A DNA stretch of 42,411 bases from Paenibacillus sp. 598K (GCF_003851045.1 NZ_BFBX01000031.1:18299-60709); one strand, 5' to 3'. Positions 30,761 to 39,471 are shown, counted from the stretch's first letter. Program-made: numbers and translations. The notes: a model not told the origin generated them from the letters alone.

Positions 30761-32293
30761 CTAGTTATTGATCCAGGGCAGACTGGAGCCTTGGCGTCGC
30801 GACGGACGTTTGGCCGCCGTGCGGGGCGGCGTTTTTTTGCTTCGAGAGGTTTTAGCTGCTGCAGATGTCCGTTTTGCCGACGGTGCATTGGTCGCCAGCT
30901 TCACCTCGGGCGCCTCTTCTTCTTCCTCTCTCTGGTCCTTGCAGCCGCAATTGCATGGCTTCTGTCCAGGCGTCTGCACACCGCCTACGCCCGCTGCGCC
31001 ATAGCTCATATCCGACGTCCCCATCACCTGCGGCATCCCGTACGCCTGCGGCATATAGTAGTTCGGCATGGATTGCCCGTAGCCCATGCTCTCGGCGCCC
31101 GGCATCATCCCCGGATAGCCATAGGGCGCTTGACCGCCATAGCCATAGGCCATGCCGCCTCCCCAAGGGTTGACGGACTGCCCCCATGCAGCAGGCATGA
31201 CGCTCTGCGGGGAAGAGCCATCCCATCCGGGAGCCCCCGGATAGCCATAACCTGACGAGGTGTCGGCACCGACAGAAGTGCTCTCCACTTGGTTATCGGG
31301 GCTGCTGTAGCTGCCAGGATAGCCGCCATATCCCATGCCGTGCACCGATACCTCCTGTTGCGGCGCCGCATAGCTGTAGCCGTAGCCTCCGTACAGCTCG
31401 CCGATCCCCGGCCATTGGGCGACTGCCCCTGGTGCCGGCATTTGCCCGCCATAGGACGCCTCCGCTCCGCCTACTGGCATCTGCGTTCCGTAAGACATTC
31501 CCGCTCCGCCTACTGGCATCTGCGTACCGTAGGACATCCCCGCTCCGCCTACTGGCATTTGCATGCCATATTGCATTCCGGCAGCCGGGCTATAGGTTCC
31601 GCATGGCGTGGCGGCGGCGGGCTCTACTTTCTTTGGCTCTTCCTTGGCGCCTGCCTTAACCGCAGGCTCCTGGTGCTGCTGGAACAAGTGGGTCGTTTTG
31701 TGATACTCCAGATGGATCGGATACATGTGATGCTCCTGTACCGGCTGTATCTGCTGCGTTGCCTGCGGCATTACCTCCGGCATCGGCATCGGAGCTGTCG
31801 ACGTCTTGCCCGGCATAGAAGCGATCGGCGCCGTCGACGTTTTGCCTGGCGTTGTGGCGATTGGCGCCGTCGACGTTTTGCCAGACGGCGACTCTATCGA
31901 GGGCATCGCGGGCAGCTCTGGCATGATTGGCATCTCCGGCAGATGCAGATCGGTTTCCTTGCCAGAAGCTTTGGGGATATTGACGGTTTCGCCAGTCATC
32001 AGAACATTCGGATTTTTCAGCTGCGGATTCGCTTTAATCATGTCGCTGAGCGGGACGCCCCATGCCTTGGACAGCTTCCAGAGCGTATCGCCCTGTTGGA
32101 CGACATGCTGGTGCGCGATGACCATCTCCGACGATTTGCCGCCATTCGACGGGATTTTAACCTTCATTCCTACATGGATCTGATCCGGATTGGCGATCTC
32201 GGGATTGAGCTTGAGCAGCTCCTCCAAGGTCACGCCGTACTTCCCGGCCAGCTGATACAGGGTATCGCCCTGCTTGACAATATGGATTTTCAA
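30761..32293 (-). CDS. safA: SafA-like LysM spore coat morphogenetic protein
   Basis: 510-residue protein starting with two LysM domains (about residues 1-50, MKIHIVKQGDTLYQLAGKYG, and 60-110, HVVQQGDTLWKLSKAWGVPL), which bind cortex peptidoglycan. A linker follows with three 12-residue units (GKTSTAPIATTP), then a conserved-looking block EHHMYPIHLEYHKTTHLF (about 185-205). Next is a long Gly/Tyr/Met/Pro-rich region with 13-residue repeats (MSYGTQMPVGGAG), a CNCGC motif (near 440) and a Lys/Arg-rich C-terminal tail. SafA organises the inner spore coat in B. subtilis, where safA also lies near bofC. The start is TTG with AGGAGGT 7 bases upstream. Outside the LysM domains the protein is low complexity, so orthology rests on layout and location. 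Confidence 0.8.
   Translation of the reverse strand: MKIHIVKQGDTLYQLAGKYGVTLEELLKLNPEIANPDQIHVGMKVKIPSNGGKSSEMVIAHQHVVQQGDTLWKLSKAWGVPLSDMIKANPQLKNPNVLMTGETVNIPKASGKETDLHLPEMPIMPELPAMPSIESPSGKTSTAPIATTPGKTSTAPIASMPGKTSTAPMPMPEVMPQATQQIQPVQEHHMYPIHLEYHKTTHLFQQHQEPAVKAGAKEEPKKVEPAAATPCGTYSPAAGMQYGMQMPVGGAGMSYGTQMPVGGAGMSYGTQMPVGGAEASYGGQMPAPGAVAQWPGIGELYGGYGYSYAAPQQEVSVHGMGYGGYPGSYSSPDNQVESTSVGADTSSGYGYPGAPGWDGSSPQSVMPAAWGQSVNPWGGGMAYGYGGQAPYGYPGMMPGAESMGYGQSMPNYYMPQAYGMPQVMGTSDMSYGAAGVGGVQTPGQKPCNCGCKDQREEEEEAPEVKLATNAPSAKRTSAAAKTSRSKKTPPRTAAKRPSRRQGSSLPWINN
31464..31580. repeat. 39-bp tandem repeats in the safA-like gene
   Basis: Three near-identical 39-bp units beginning at 31464, 31503 and 31542 (plus-strand start GCTCCGCCTACTGGCAT), with a degenerate unit on each side. 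They encode 13-residue Gly/Met/Tyr repeats. Confidence 0.9.
31791..31898. repeat. 36-bp tandem repeats in the safA-like gene
   Basis: Three units of 36 bp beginning at 31791, 31827 and 31863 (shared core GTCGACGTTTTGCC in plus-strand reading, 1-2 mismatches). They encode 12-residue units with GKTSTAP. Confidence 0.88.
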
Positions 32294-32331
32294 TGCCCGT
32301 ACCTCCTGTCACGTTCTCTTAATGCGGCCGG

Positions 32332-32377
32332 AAGGACGCTAGCGTTACGTCCTTGCCGCCAATCCATACATCCTATG
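32332..32377 (-). promoter_or_regulatory. Upstream region of the safA-like gene: leader hairpin and possible sigma-E/K -10
   Basis: On the minus strand CATAGGATG (32377-32369) resembles the -10 of sigma-K (CATAnnnTA) or sigma-E (CATAcaaT), but no convincing -35 is seen. Downstream in the leader is a 7-bp hairpin AAGGACG / CGTCCTT (32354-32348 with 32338-32332), about 40 bases before the start. Confidence 0.3.
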
Positions 32378-32406
32378 CACGAAGTAGGCGGGTGTCCCCT
32401 AGAAAT

Positions 32407-32457
32407 CAAAAAAAACAGACGGGATCCTGTCCGAAAGACACGAAAACCCGCCTGTTT
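32407..32457 (-). terminator. Rho-independent terminator downstream of ilvE
   Basis: Stem AAACAGGCGGG / CCCGTCTGTTT (11 bp with one G-U pair) around a 23-base loop, followed on the minus strand by eight Ts. It ends the pheB-hom-thrB-pheA-ilvE unit. Confidence 0.9.
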
Positions 32458-32474
32458 TGAAAGTTGGCTCAAAA

Positions 32475-33353
32475 TTAATAGACCTTGACGCCATCCACCT
32501 CGACGATATCTCGGAAAGCGTGCAGCAGCTGCGTCGTAATCGGGCCCGCCTGACCGGAGCCAATCACCCGACCATCCACCTCGCGCACGGCAATAACCTC
32601 CGCTGCAGTACCTGTAAAAAACACCTCGTCCGCCACGTAGACGTCATGAAGCGTAAACGGCTCCTCCTTGAGCGGATAGCCGAGCTTCTCGCACAGCTCC
32701 ATAATCGTGCCTCGCGTAATGCCCTCGAGCGCCCCGATGTAGCAAGGCGGCGTATAAACAACGCCTTTTTTAATGATAAAGATGTTGTCGCTGGAGCCTT
32801 CGGCGACATAGCCCTGCGCATTAAGCATGATCGCTTCGCCGACGCCGGCCAGATTGGCCTGGATTTTGACGAGAATATTGTTCAGATAGTTAAGCGATTT
32901 GATCTTCGGATTGAGCGCATCCGGGATGTTGCGGCGCTGCGTTACCGACACCGACACGAGCCCGTTTTTGTATGCCTCCTCCGGGTAGATCGCCAGCTGC
33001 TCGACGATGATGATGACCCAAGCGGCCGGGCAGCGCTTCGGATCGAGACCGAGGTTGCCGGGACCACGGGAGACGATGAGACGGATATATCCGTCGCGCA
33101 GCTCGTTGCGGCGAATCGTCTCGACAAGCGCTTCCTCCATCTCCTCGTACGAGAGCGGGATGTCGAGCATGATCGACTTGGCCGAATCGTACAGACGCTC
33201 CAGATGCTCTTTGCATTTGAAGATATTGCCGCCGTAGATGCGGATGCCCTCGAAGATTCCGTCGCCATACAAAAATCCATGGTCATACACCGATACCTTC
33301 GCATTCTCTTTCGTCACATAATCACCGTTTATGTAGATCCACTGCTCAGCCAT
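32475..33353 (-). CDS. ilvE: Branched-chain amino acid aminotransferase
   Basis: 292-residue PLP fold-type IV aminotransferase, the last step of Leu/Ile/Val synthesis. N-terminus YINGDYVTKENAKVSVYDHG; the PLP lysine is in NPKIKSLNYLNN (about residue 157); then NAQGYVAEGSSDNIFI (phosphate/cofactor segment) and EVFFTGTAAEVIAV, which separate IlvE from D-amino acid transaminase. Length matches the IlvE-II group (about 290-300). ATG 33353 has GGAGGTG 10 bases upstream. It follows pheA by 66 bases, with a GC-rich hairpin between (33400-33415) that lacks a T run, so some read-through from pheA is expected. Confidence 0.93.
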   Translation of the reverse strand: MAEQWIYINGDYVTKENAKVSVYDHGFLYGDGIFEGIRIYGGNIFKCKEHLERLYDSAKSIMLDIPLSYEEMEEALVETIRRNELRDGYIRLIVSRGPGNLGLDPKRCPAAWVIIIVEQLAIYPEEAYKNGLVSVSVTQRRNIPDALNPKIKSLNYLNNILVKIQANLAGVGEAIMLNAQGYVAEGSSDNIFIIKKGVVYTPPCYIGALEGITRGTIMELCEKLGYPLKEEPFTLHDVYVADEVFFTGTAAEVIAVREVDGRVIGSGQAGPITTQLLHAFRDIVEVDGVKVY

Positions 33354-33419
33354 CTCGCTATGACACCTCCGGTAGTTTGGGTTGTTGATAGAGTATGAAC
33401 CGGCCCGGAGGCCGGGTCG

Positions 33420-34286
33420 TCAGCATTCGTAACGAAACGACGGATACGAGCCCATATTGCGTACCTGGCAGCCGATCGCGCGGATCTCCTCCAACGCAGC
33501 AGGCAGCAGCACCGTATCCATGGACATCTCGATATCGATCATAAAGTAATAGCTTCCCAGCATCCGCTTCGTCGGGCGCGATTCGATGCGCGAGAGGTTG
33601 ATGCGCCGCCAGGCAAACGCCGACAGCACCTGATGCAGCGCCCCCGGGTAGTCCTCCGGCAGCGTCACATGAATCGTCGTCTTATGGACATCCGAGCTGC
33701 GCTCGGTGAACGGGCGGTCGCCGATCAGCAGGAAGCGGGTAAAGTTGTTGTTGTGGTCGGTGACGCTCGGCTGCAGCACATCCAGTCCATGCAAGGCCGC
33801 TCCCGCCCTTGTGCCGATCGCGCACCAGCCCTCGCCCGGATGGGCTTTGACGGTCGATACCGCCTCGACGGTGCTGTTGATATGCTCCATTTCGGCATGG
33901 GCCAGACGCTCACGCAGCAGCTTGGTGCACTGCGCCATCGCCACCGGATGGCTGATCACCTTTTTTATTCTAGCATAGTCCAGCTCGCCTCGCTCGTCCA
34001 ACATCTCGTCGGCGTGGCCGATCAGATTTTGCAGCGAGGGGAATACCCACTCGGCCTGGATCGGCAGCTGCACCTCATGTACCAGCCAGTCGTTATGGAG
34101 GCTCACCGAGCCTTCGATCGTGTTTTCGATCGGGATGACGCTGTAGTCTGTCTGGCCGCTGGCCGTCGACAGGAAGACGTCTGCGATCGATTTGTAATAG
34201 CTCCAGCTAACTTCCTCAGATGCGAACAAATAATGCGCCGCCTCATCTGAGACGCTGCCTTGCGGCAATAAGGCTGTTTTAATCAT
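33420..34286 (-). CDS. pheA: Prephenate dehydratase
   Basis: 288-residue monofunctional enzyme (prephenate to phenylpyruvate, phenylalanine synthesis). Catalytic part: YSVIPIENTIEGSVSLHNDW (about residues 48-67), HPVAMAQC, and NNNFTRFLLIG with the catalytic Thr-Arg-Phe (about 179-189). The C-terminal ACT domain with the Phe-binding ESRPTK (about 236-241) gives feedback control. The glycine-rich start is unusual (LLPQGSVSDEA instead of the common GPxGTFS). It overlaps thrB by four bases (ATGA), with AAAGGAGA upstream inside thrB. Confidence 0.95.
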   Translation of the reverse strand: MIKTALLPQGSVSDEAAHYLFASEEVSWSYYKSIADVFLSTASGQTDYSVIPIENTIEGSVSLHNDWLVHEVQLPIQAEWVFPSLQNLIGHADEMLDERGELDYARIKKVISHPVAMAQCTKLLRERLAHAEMEHINSTVEAVSTVKAHPGEGWCAIGTRAGAALHGLDVLQPSVTDHNNNFTRFLLIGDRPFTERSSDVHKTTIHVTLPEDYPGALHQVLSAFAWRRINLSRIESRPTKRMLGSYYFMIDIEMSMDTVLLPAALEEIRAIGCQVRNMGSYPSFRYEC

Positions 34287-35263
34287 GCCGTAATTTCTCC
34301 TTTAATCCATTCCATGAACGTAGTGCCCGCTTGCGACGCATCCAGAGATGTGACGACCGGGCCTTCCAGGCAAGGCGTCAGCCAGCGCGCCTCGGCGGGA
34401 TTGTGCTGACGCAAGGAATCGAGCAGGAATTGCTCCAGCTCTTGCTTGCGGCTACTGCGTCGGTCGACGAGCGCCAGCATCGTCGGACCAGCGCCGCTCA
34501 GCGCGGCGCCAAGCGCGCCATGCTCCGTAGCCTCCGCGAGGATGCGCTCCATGCCCGGGATCAGGGCTGCCCGGTAGGGCTGATGCAGACGGTCTTGCAT
34601 CGCATAACGGATCATTTCCAGCTGCCCGGAGGCCAGCGCAGCGACGAGGAGCGAGCTGCGACCGACATTATACACCGCATCCGCCTTGCTGTACCCGGCA
34701 GGGAGCGCATGACGCGCCTTATCCGTCGACAGGTGAAACTCAGGGATCGCTACCAGCACCTCAAGCTCGGGATGCGGCTCCAGCCGGATCGCTGCCGCCC
34801 GCTCGCCGTCCCAGGCCGCAACGATGATGCCGCCGTACAGCGATGCGCCGACGTTGTCGGGATGACCCTCGAGCCGGGTCGCGATCTCGAACAGCCGTTC
34901 CCGGCTCAGCGCATCGCCGGCCAGACGATTGGCCGCCGCGAGCGCGCCGACGATCGCCGAGGCGCTGCTGCCGAGACCGCGCGTCAGCGGGATTTCGCTG
35001 TACATCGAGATGCTCAGCTCCGGGATCGAGACGCCGGCCTCGTCGAACACTTGCTGGGCGACCTTGTATACCAGGTTCGTCTTGTCTGTAGGGATGCCGT
35101 CCATCCCCTCGCCATGGAGGACAATCTCCGTCCGCTCCGCCGCGCCCATCTCGATCCAGGCGAAGAGCGACAGCGCCATGCCCAGCGAGTCGAAGCCGGG
35201 GCCGAGGTTGGCCGTACTGGCCGGAACTTTGACGATGACTCTCTGCTGCTGATCTGCTGTCAT
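34283..35263 (-). CDS. thrB: Homoserine kinase
   Basis: 326-residue GHMP kinase, phosphorylating homoserine on the way to threonine. N-terminus VIVKVPASTANLGPGFDSLG, the ATP loop PLTRGLGSSASAIVGALAAA (about residues 89-108) and GAALSGAGPTMLALV (GHMP motif 3) are clear. It starts two bases after hom, with GAGGG upstream, and overlaps pheA at its end. thrC is not present in this operon. Confidence 0.96.
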   Translation of the reverse strand: MTADQQQRVIVKVPASTANLGPGFDSLGMALSLFAWIEMGAAERTEIVLHGEGMDGIPTDKTNLVYKVAQQVFDEAGVSIPELSISMYSEIPLTRGLGSSASAIVGALAAANRLAGDALSRERLFEIATRLEGHPDNVGASLYGGIIVAAWDGERAAAIRLEPHPELEVLVAIPEFHLSTDKARHALPAGYSKADAVYNVGRSSLLVAALASGQLEMIRYAMQDRLHQPYRAALIPGMERILAEATEHGALGAALSGAGPTMLALVDRRSSRKQELEQFLLDSLRQHNPAEARWLTPCLEGPVVTSLDASQAGTTFMEWIKGEITA

Positions 35264-35265
35264 CG

Positions 35266-36552
35266 TTAACCCTCTACCCGGTAGACACTCTTCACCTTGC
35301 GGATGACGCCCAGCGAGCCGAACTGCTCCAGCACGCGGTTGACAGCCGCCTTGTTGGCGTCATGCGTAATGATGATAATTTCGGCTTGCGGATTATCGCT
35401 GTTCGGCTGCTGTAGCACCGATTCGAGACTAACCTCGTGATCGGCGAACACCTGCGTGATCTGGGCCAATACCCCGGCGCGATCGTCCACATGCAGCAGC
35501 ATAAAATATTTCGAGGAGATCTGCTCATCCGTCTTCAGCTTTTTCTCCTTGTAGACAGATGTACGCTGCAAGCCGTTGACGCCCAGCTTGAGGTTTTTGG
35601 CGACGGCGACCAGATCGGCGACGATCGACGTCGCCGTCGGCAGCTCGCCTGCTCCAGCGCCGTAGAACATCGTCTCGCCGACAGCTTCGCCATACACATA
35701 CACCGCATTGTAAACGCCGTTGACCGAAGCGATCGGATGCGTGTTTTTGACCATCGTCGGCTGGACCGTAATGCTGAACTGGTCGTCCTGGCGCTCGGCG
35801 ATGCCAAGCAGCTTGACGACATAGCCAAGACGCTGCGCGTAGAGGATATCCTCGCGGCTTACGCCGGTCATCCCCTTCACGCTGACATCCTCAAGCGCGA
35901 CATCGGCGCGGAAGCCAAGCGTCGCCAGAATCGTCATCTTGCGAGCCGCATCGAGCCCCTCGACATCGGAGGTCGGGTCGGCCTCGGCATATCCGAGCAA
36001 TTGCGCTTCCTTCAACACCTCGTCATAGGAGACGCCCTCCTGAGCCATCTTGGTTAGCATATAGTTCGTCGTACCGTTGACAATCCCCATAATTTTGGTG
36101 ATTCGATCCGACGAGAAGCCGTCGATCAGCGTCCGGATGATCGGGATGCCGCCCGCCACGCTAGCCTCGTAGAAGACATCGCAGCGCTGCTCCTGCGCCT
36201 TGCGCAAAATCTCCGGTCCATGTAACGCCATCAGGTCCTTGTTGGCTGTGACCACATGCTTGCCCCGAGCCAGCGCCTCGAGGATATATTCCTTGGTCTG
36301 CTGCACACCGCCCATTACCTCGATGACGACGTCGATCTCGGGATCATGGATGATGTCATACGGATCTTCTGTCAGGCGGTCGGGATCAATCGCGATATTG
36401 CGCGCTTTGGCGCGGTTCTGCACGAGGATCCGTTCGATGACGATCGGCGAGCCGCTCTGGCTCTGCAGATCCTCTTGATGTCCCTCGATGATGCGCACGA
36501 CACCTGTCCCGACGGTACCGAGTCCGAGCAAGCCTACTTTTACTGGTTTCAT
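35266..36552 (-). CDS. hom: Homoserine dehydrogenase
   Basis: 428-residue enzyme reducing aspartate semialdehyde to homoserine. NAD(P)-binding loop VGLLGLGTVGTGVVR (about residues 5-19), GIVNGTTNYMLTKM (substrate domain), GYAEADPTSDVEGLDAARK with the catalytic Asp/Lys region (about 204-222), and a C-terminal ACT domain (YFMLLHVDDRAGVLAQI, about 350-366) for threonine feedback. ATG 36552 has GGAGGGG 7 bases upstream; the extra N-terminal 14 codons of the open frame are not family-like. It follows pheB by 51 bases. Confidence 0.97.
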   Translation of the reverse strand: MKPVKVGLLGLGTVGTGVVRIIEGHQEDLQSQSGSPIVIERILVQNRAKARNIAIDPDRLTEDPYDIIHDPEIDVVIEVMGGVQQTKEYILEALARGKHVVTANKDLMALHGPEILRKAQEQRCDVFYEASVAGGIPIIRTLIDGFSSDRITKIMGIVNGTTNYMLTKMAQEGVSYDEVLKEAQLLGYAEADPTSDVEGLDAARKMTILATLGFRADVALEDVSVKGMTGVSREDILYAQRLGYVVKLLGIAERQDDQFSITVQPTMVKNTHPIASVNGVYNAVYVYGEAVGETMFYGAGAGELPTATSIVADLVAVAKNLKLGVNGLQRTSVYKEKKLKTDEQISSKYFMLLHVDDRAGVLAQITQVFADHEVSLESVLQQPNSDNPQAEIIIITHDANKAAVNRVLEQFGSLGVIRKVKSVYRVEG

Positions 36553-36603
36553 TATACTTCCCCTCCACTTGTATCTATTATCGCTTTTGATCACGCACTA
36601 GGT

Positions 36604-37041
36604 TCATCCTTGGCCGGTCAGGATTACTTTGCGGACGCCGTCTTGACGGCGCAGCGCTTCGAGCAGTCCGGATATCGGCTGACCCATGTTGGCCGTATCG
36701 ACCGAGAGGACGACACCGGCCATCCCCTGCAAAGGGATGCTCTGATGGATCGTCAGCACATTGCCCTCGAGCGAAGCGATCGTCGAGAGCACTCTGGACA
36801 GGATGCCTGAGCGGTGCTCCAGATCCATCGCCACCGTGACGATCCGCTCCCGCTCCATCTGGTCGAGCAGCGTAATGCCGTCCTTGTACTTATAAAAGGC
36901 GCTGCGGCTTAATCCGACCCGCTCCACAGCTTCATGGACGGTGGCCGCTTCGCCGCGCTGGAGCATCTCCTTAACCTGCATCGTCTTGACGATGCCTTCA
37001 GGCAGCAGATCTTCACGAACGACATAATAACGTTCCGTCAT
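36604..37041 (-). CDS. pheB: ACT-domain protein of the UPF0735/PheB family
   Basis: 145-residue protein with an N-terminal helical part (MTERYYVVREDLLPEGIVKT; SRSAFYKYKDGI about residues 47-58) resembling a DNA-binding or adaptor fold, followed by an ACT domain (MDLEHRSGILSRVLSTIA, about 72-89). In B. subtilis the homologous pheB lies between obg and pheA; the family was once called a chorismate mutase, but its biochemical role is not settled. ATG 37041 has GGAGG 7 bases upstream. First gene of the pheB-hom-thrB-pheA-ilvE operon, so a role in sensing an amino acid of this operon is plausible (inference). Confidence 0.9.
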   Translation of the reverse strand: MTERYYVVREDLLPEGIVKTMQVKEMLQRGEAATVHEAVERVGLSRSAFYKYKDGITLLDQMERERIVTVAMDLEHRSGILSRVLSTIASLEGNVLTIHQSIPLQGMAGVVLSVDTANMGQPISGLLEALRRQDGVRKVILTGQG

Positions 37042-37084
37042 TAATCGTCCTCCCCCAATAGACAATCGTCTTCGTATAGTGGAC

Positions 37085-37113
37085 ATTATATCGAATTCTG
37101 TCCCCTCTGGCAA
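37085..37113 (-). promoter_or_regulatory. Sigma-A promoter of pheB-hom-thrB-pheA-ilvE
   Basis: TTGCCA (37113-37108), a 17-base spacer and TATAAT (37090-37085) on the minus strand, 43 bases before the pheB start. No attenuator or T-box is visible in the short leader. Confidence 0.88.
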
Positions 37114-37169
37114 TAGGCAGCGCCCAATTCATGCTGCGCCCACGCAAGACGTTCGACGCCCCTCCAGAC

Positions 37170-37200
37170 AAAAAAAAGAAAAGCTTCGCTACGAAGCTTT
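37170..37200 (-). terminator. Rho-independent terminator downstream of obg
   Basis: Perfect 9-bp stem AAAGCTTCG / CGAAGCTTT with a TAG loop, followed on the minus strand by TCTTTTTTTT. It separates spo0B-obg from the pheB operon. Confidence 0.92.
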
Positions 37201-37225
37201 CTCACGCTTCCAAAGCGAAGCCTTC

Positions 37226-38548
37226 TTACTCAAAAATATAGTCGCTGCCCTCAAAAAACTCGAAGCCATAATCGCCGATCCGCACCGGGTCGCCATCCTT
37301 CGCACCCGCCTTGCGCAGCGCGGAGTCGACGCCCATCTTGCGCATGACGCGGGCGAAGCGCATCACTTCATCATAAGAGTTCAGATTGTGGCGCTTGATA
37401 AACTTCTCGATATGCGCGCTCTCCACCACGTAGATACCGTCATCGTAATGAACGGTAAACGACTCATCTTCTTTTTTCTCGTACTTGAAGACGACGCGTT
37501 CGGTCTCGTCCGGCGCCGCCTCGACAGACGGCTCCTCGACGATCGCATCGAGCAGGTCGGCCGCCTTGTAGAGCAGCTCTTGGATGCCCTGCTTGGTGAG
37601 CGAGGAGATCGGCACGATCTCATGCACCTTGTCATCCGACATCTCCTGCAATCGCTCGCGGAACATCTCCAGATGCGTCTCGGCGTCCGGCATGTCCATC
37701 TTGTTGGCGGCGATAATCTGCGGCCGCTCTGCCAGCTTGGCATTGTACTGCGCCAGCTCACCGTTGATCGTCTGCCAGTCCTCGAACGGATCGCGTCCCT
37801 CCGAGCCGGCCATATCGAGCACATGAATGATGACTCTCGTCCGCTCGACATGGCGCAGGAACTCATGCCCGAGGCCAACGCCCTCATGCGCCCCCTCGAT
37901 CAGACCTGGCAGATCCGCCATGACGAAGCTGCGGTCGTCGCCGACATCGACGACGCCGAGATTCGGCGTGATCGTCGTGAAGTGGTAGGCTCCGATCTTC
38001 GGCTTGGCCGCCGATACGACGGAGAGCAGCGTCGACTTGCCGACGCTTGGGAAGCCGACCAGACCGACGTCCGCCATCACCTTCAGCTCCAGGACGATCC
38101 AGCGCTCCTCGCCTTCCTCGCCATTCTCCGCGATGTGCGGGGCCGGATTGTTCGGGGTGGCGAAGCGGATATTGCCGCGTCCGCCGCGTCCGCCCTTGGC
38201 GACGACCAGCTCCTGGCCGTGCCGCGTCATATCGGCGATGATCTCCTGCGAGTCGTCATCGATGATGACGGTGCCCGGCGGGATCCGCACGACCATATCC
38301 TCGGCGCCGGCGCCATGCATCCCCTTGATCTTGCCCTTCTGCCCCCGCTCACCCTTGAAATGCCGCTGATAGCGGAAGTCCATCAGCGTGCGCAGGCCCT
38401 CGTCGACGCGAAAAATAATATTCGCGCCTTTGCCACCGTCGCCCCCTGCTGGTCCCCCTTCGGGCACATAGAGCTCGCGGCGGAAGGAGACGATGCCGTC
38501 GCCGCCATTGCCTCCCTTGACAAATATCTTCGCTTTATCTACAAACAT
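37226..38548 (-). CDS. obg: GTPase Obg/CgtA
   Basis: 440-residue essential GTPase involved in 50S assembly, the stress response and, in B. subtilis, initiation of sporulation. N-terminal Gly-rich OBG fold ([16 protein letters not shown]), G domain with G1 [11 protein letters not shown] (about residues 165-175), G3 [16 protein letters not shown] (about 212-227), G4 NKMD and G5 SSLTKQG, then the C-terminal OCT domain of the Firmicute type. ATG 38548 has GGAGG 6 bases upstream. It follows spo0B after 17 bases, the same spo0B-obg coupling as in B. subtilis. Confidence 0.97.
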   Translation of the reverse strand: MFVDKAKIFVKGGNGGDGIVSFRRELYVPEGGPAGGDGGKGANIIFRVDEGLRTLMDFRYQRHFKGERGQKGKIKGMHGAGAEDMVVRIPPGTVIIDDDSQEIIADMTRHGQELVVAKGGRGGRGNIRFATPNNPAPHIAENGEEGEERWIVLELKVMADVGLVGFPSVGKSTLLSVVSAAKPKIGAYHFTTITPNLGVVDVGDDRSFVMADLPGLIEGAHEGVGLGHEFLRHVERTRVIIHVLDMAGSEGRDPFEDWQTINGELAQYNAKLAERPQIIAANKMDMPDAETHLEMFRERLQEMSDDKVHEIVPISSLTKQGIQELLYKAADLLDAIVEEPSVEAAPDETERVVFKYEKKEDESFTVHYDDGIYVVESAHIEKFIKRHNLNSYDEVMRFARVMRKMGVDSALRKAGAKDGDPVRIGDYGFEFFEGSDYIFE

Positions 38549-38565
38549 GATTATCCTCCGTTCGT

Positions 38566-39306
38566 TTAACCCGCTGCAAGCTCTGCCTGCAGCACGATGC
38601 AATCCATCTCCGGCGTCAGCCGTACGATGCGAAAACGCGAATCCGCCAATACCTCTTGGCAGCGCCGCTCCAGAGCCGGAGCATCCTGCAGCTCGCCGTC
38701 AAGCTCCAGCGACACCTCAACGATCCCCTCGTACTGCGACAGCTCCAACTGGATCCGCGGCGCATCCCCCGCTCCCGGCTTGATGCCAAGCCGAAAAGCC
38801 TCCAGCAGCTCCGTCAAACGCACGCCAAGCGCCGCCGCGTCGGAGCCGAGCGCCATCCAGTTGACCTCCTCCTCCAGGAGCACCTCCAACTGCAATGCCT
38901 TTGAGACGGTACGGAACGATTGCAGGTACAACACAAGTCCGGGCTCATTCAGCTTGGCGATCCGGCTTTCCATCATCATCCTGTCCCTTATTCTCTCCAC
39001 GCATTGAACGGTTTTATCCGGCTTCTGCAAGCGGATATACCCGTACAATACTTGCAGCTCGTTCATCCAGTCGTGCCTGTGATGGTTAAGTATCCGCAGA
39101 GACGTCTGGCGGGCCGAGAGCAACGCTTGCTCCAGCCGCTGGGCCTGCTCCTTCCGCTCGACCGCGATCCAGACCGTCGCCGCTGCGGCGACCCAGACGA
39201 CCAGGAGCAGCTGGGATGCGGAGCTTCCACCTCCCATCCATGCCGCCACAGACGGCACCGCGATCGACGCCGCCGCGCCATATTTCCATCCTCGCAAGCG
39301 ATTCAT
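38566..39306 (-). CDS. spo0B: Spo0B-like sporulation phosphotransferase with N-terminal membrane anchor
   Basis: About 246 residues. The phosphoacceptor motif [20 protein letters not shown] (His about residue 78) matches Spo0B, which relays phosphate from Spo0F to Spo0A; the C-terminal part is the degenerate kinase-like fold. Unlike the roughly 190-residue cytosolic B. subtilis protein, this one begins with two hydrophobic segments (about 10-25 and 32-49, [19 protein letters not shown]), then a coiled stretch ([18 protein letters not shown]). The start is uncertain: ATG 39306 has only GGGG 9 bases upstream, while GTG 39336 lacks a site. Located between rpmA and obg as in Bacillus, which supports the identity strongly. 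Confidence 0.85.
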   Translation of the reverse strand: MNRLRGWKYGAAASIAVPSVAAWMGGGSSASQLLLVVWVAAAATVWIAVERKEQAQRLEQALLSARQTSLRILNHHRHDWMNELQVLYGYIRLQKPDKTVQCVERIRDRMMMESRIAKLNEPGLVLYLQSFRTVSKALQLEVLLEEEVNWMALGSDAAALGVRLTELLEAFRLGIKPGAGDAPRIQLELSQYEGIVEVSLELDGELQDAPALERRCQEVLADSRFRIVRLTPEMDCIVLQAELAAG

Positions 39307-39347
39307 CAGCCTGTTCCCCGTTTCTTCTGCGTTCACAACTTTTTACA

Positions 39348-39353
39348 GTATAG
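39348..39353 (-). promoter_or_regulatory. Candidate extended -10 promoter of spo0B-obg
   Basis: TGCTATACT on the minus strand (TGn plus TATACT, -10 at 39353-39348), about 40 bases before spo0B. The -35 is poor (TGACCG at 17 bases). Confidence 0.5.
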
Positions 39354-39421
39354 CATGTCCAACGCGAGCCGGTCACCAAAAAATAACCCGTTTTCAAACT
39401 CGCCCGAGCCAGGGGAGAAGC

Positions 39422-39462
39422 AAAAAAACAACCCCGGCCTATGCAACGGAGGCCGGGGTTGT
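39422..39462 (-). terminator. Rho-independent terminator of rplU-prp-rpmA
   Basis: Perfect 13-bp stem ACAACCCCGGCCT / AGGCCGGGGTTGT with a 9-base loop and seven Ts on the minus strand, 9 bases after the rpmA stop. Confidence 0.95.
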
Positions 39463-39471
39463 GCGCTGTTA

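Noticed and set aside
31464..31898. CRISPR-like regular repeats
   Set aside because: The repeats are directly tandem without unique spacers and are in frame within a coat protein gene.
33400..33415. Terminator between pheA and ilvE
   Set aside because: There is a GC-rich hairpin, but the minus strand continues with TTCATAC and has no T run; at most a weak attenuating structure.
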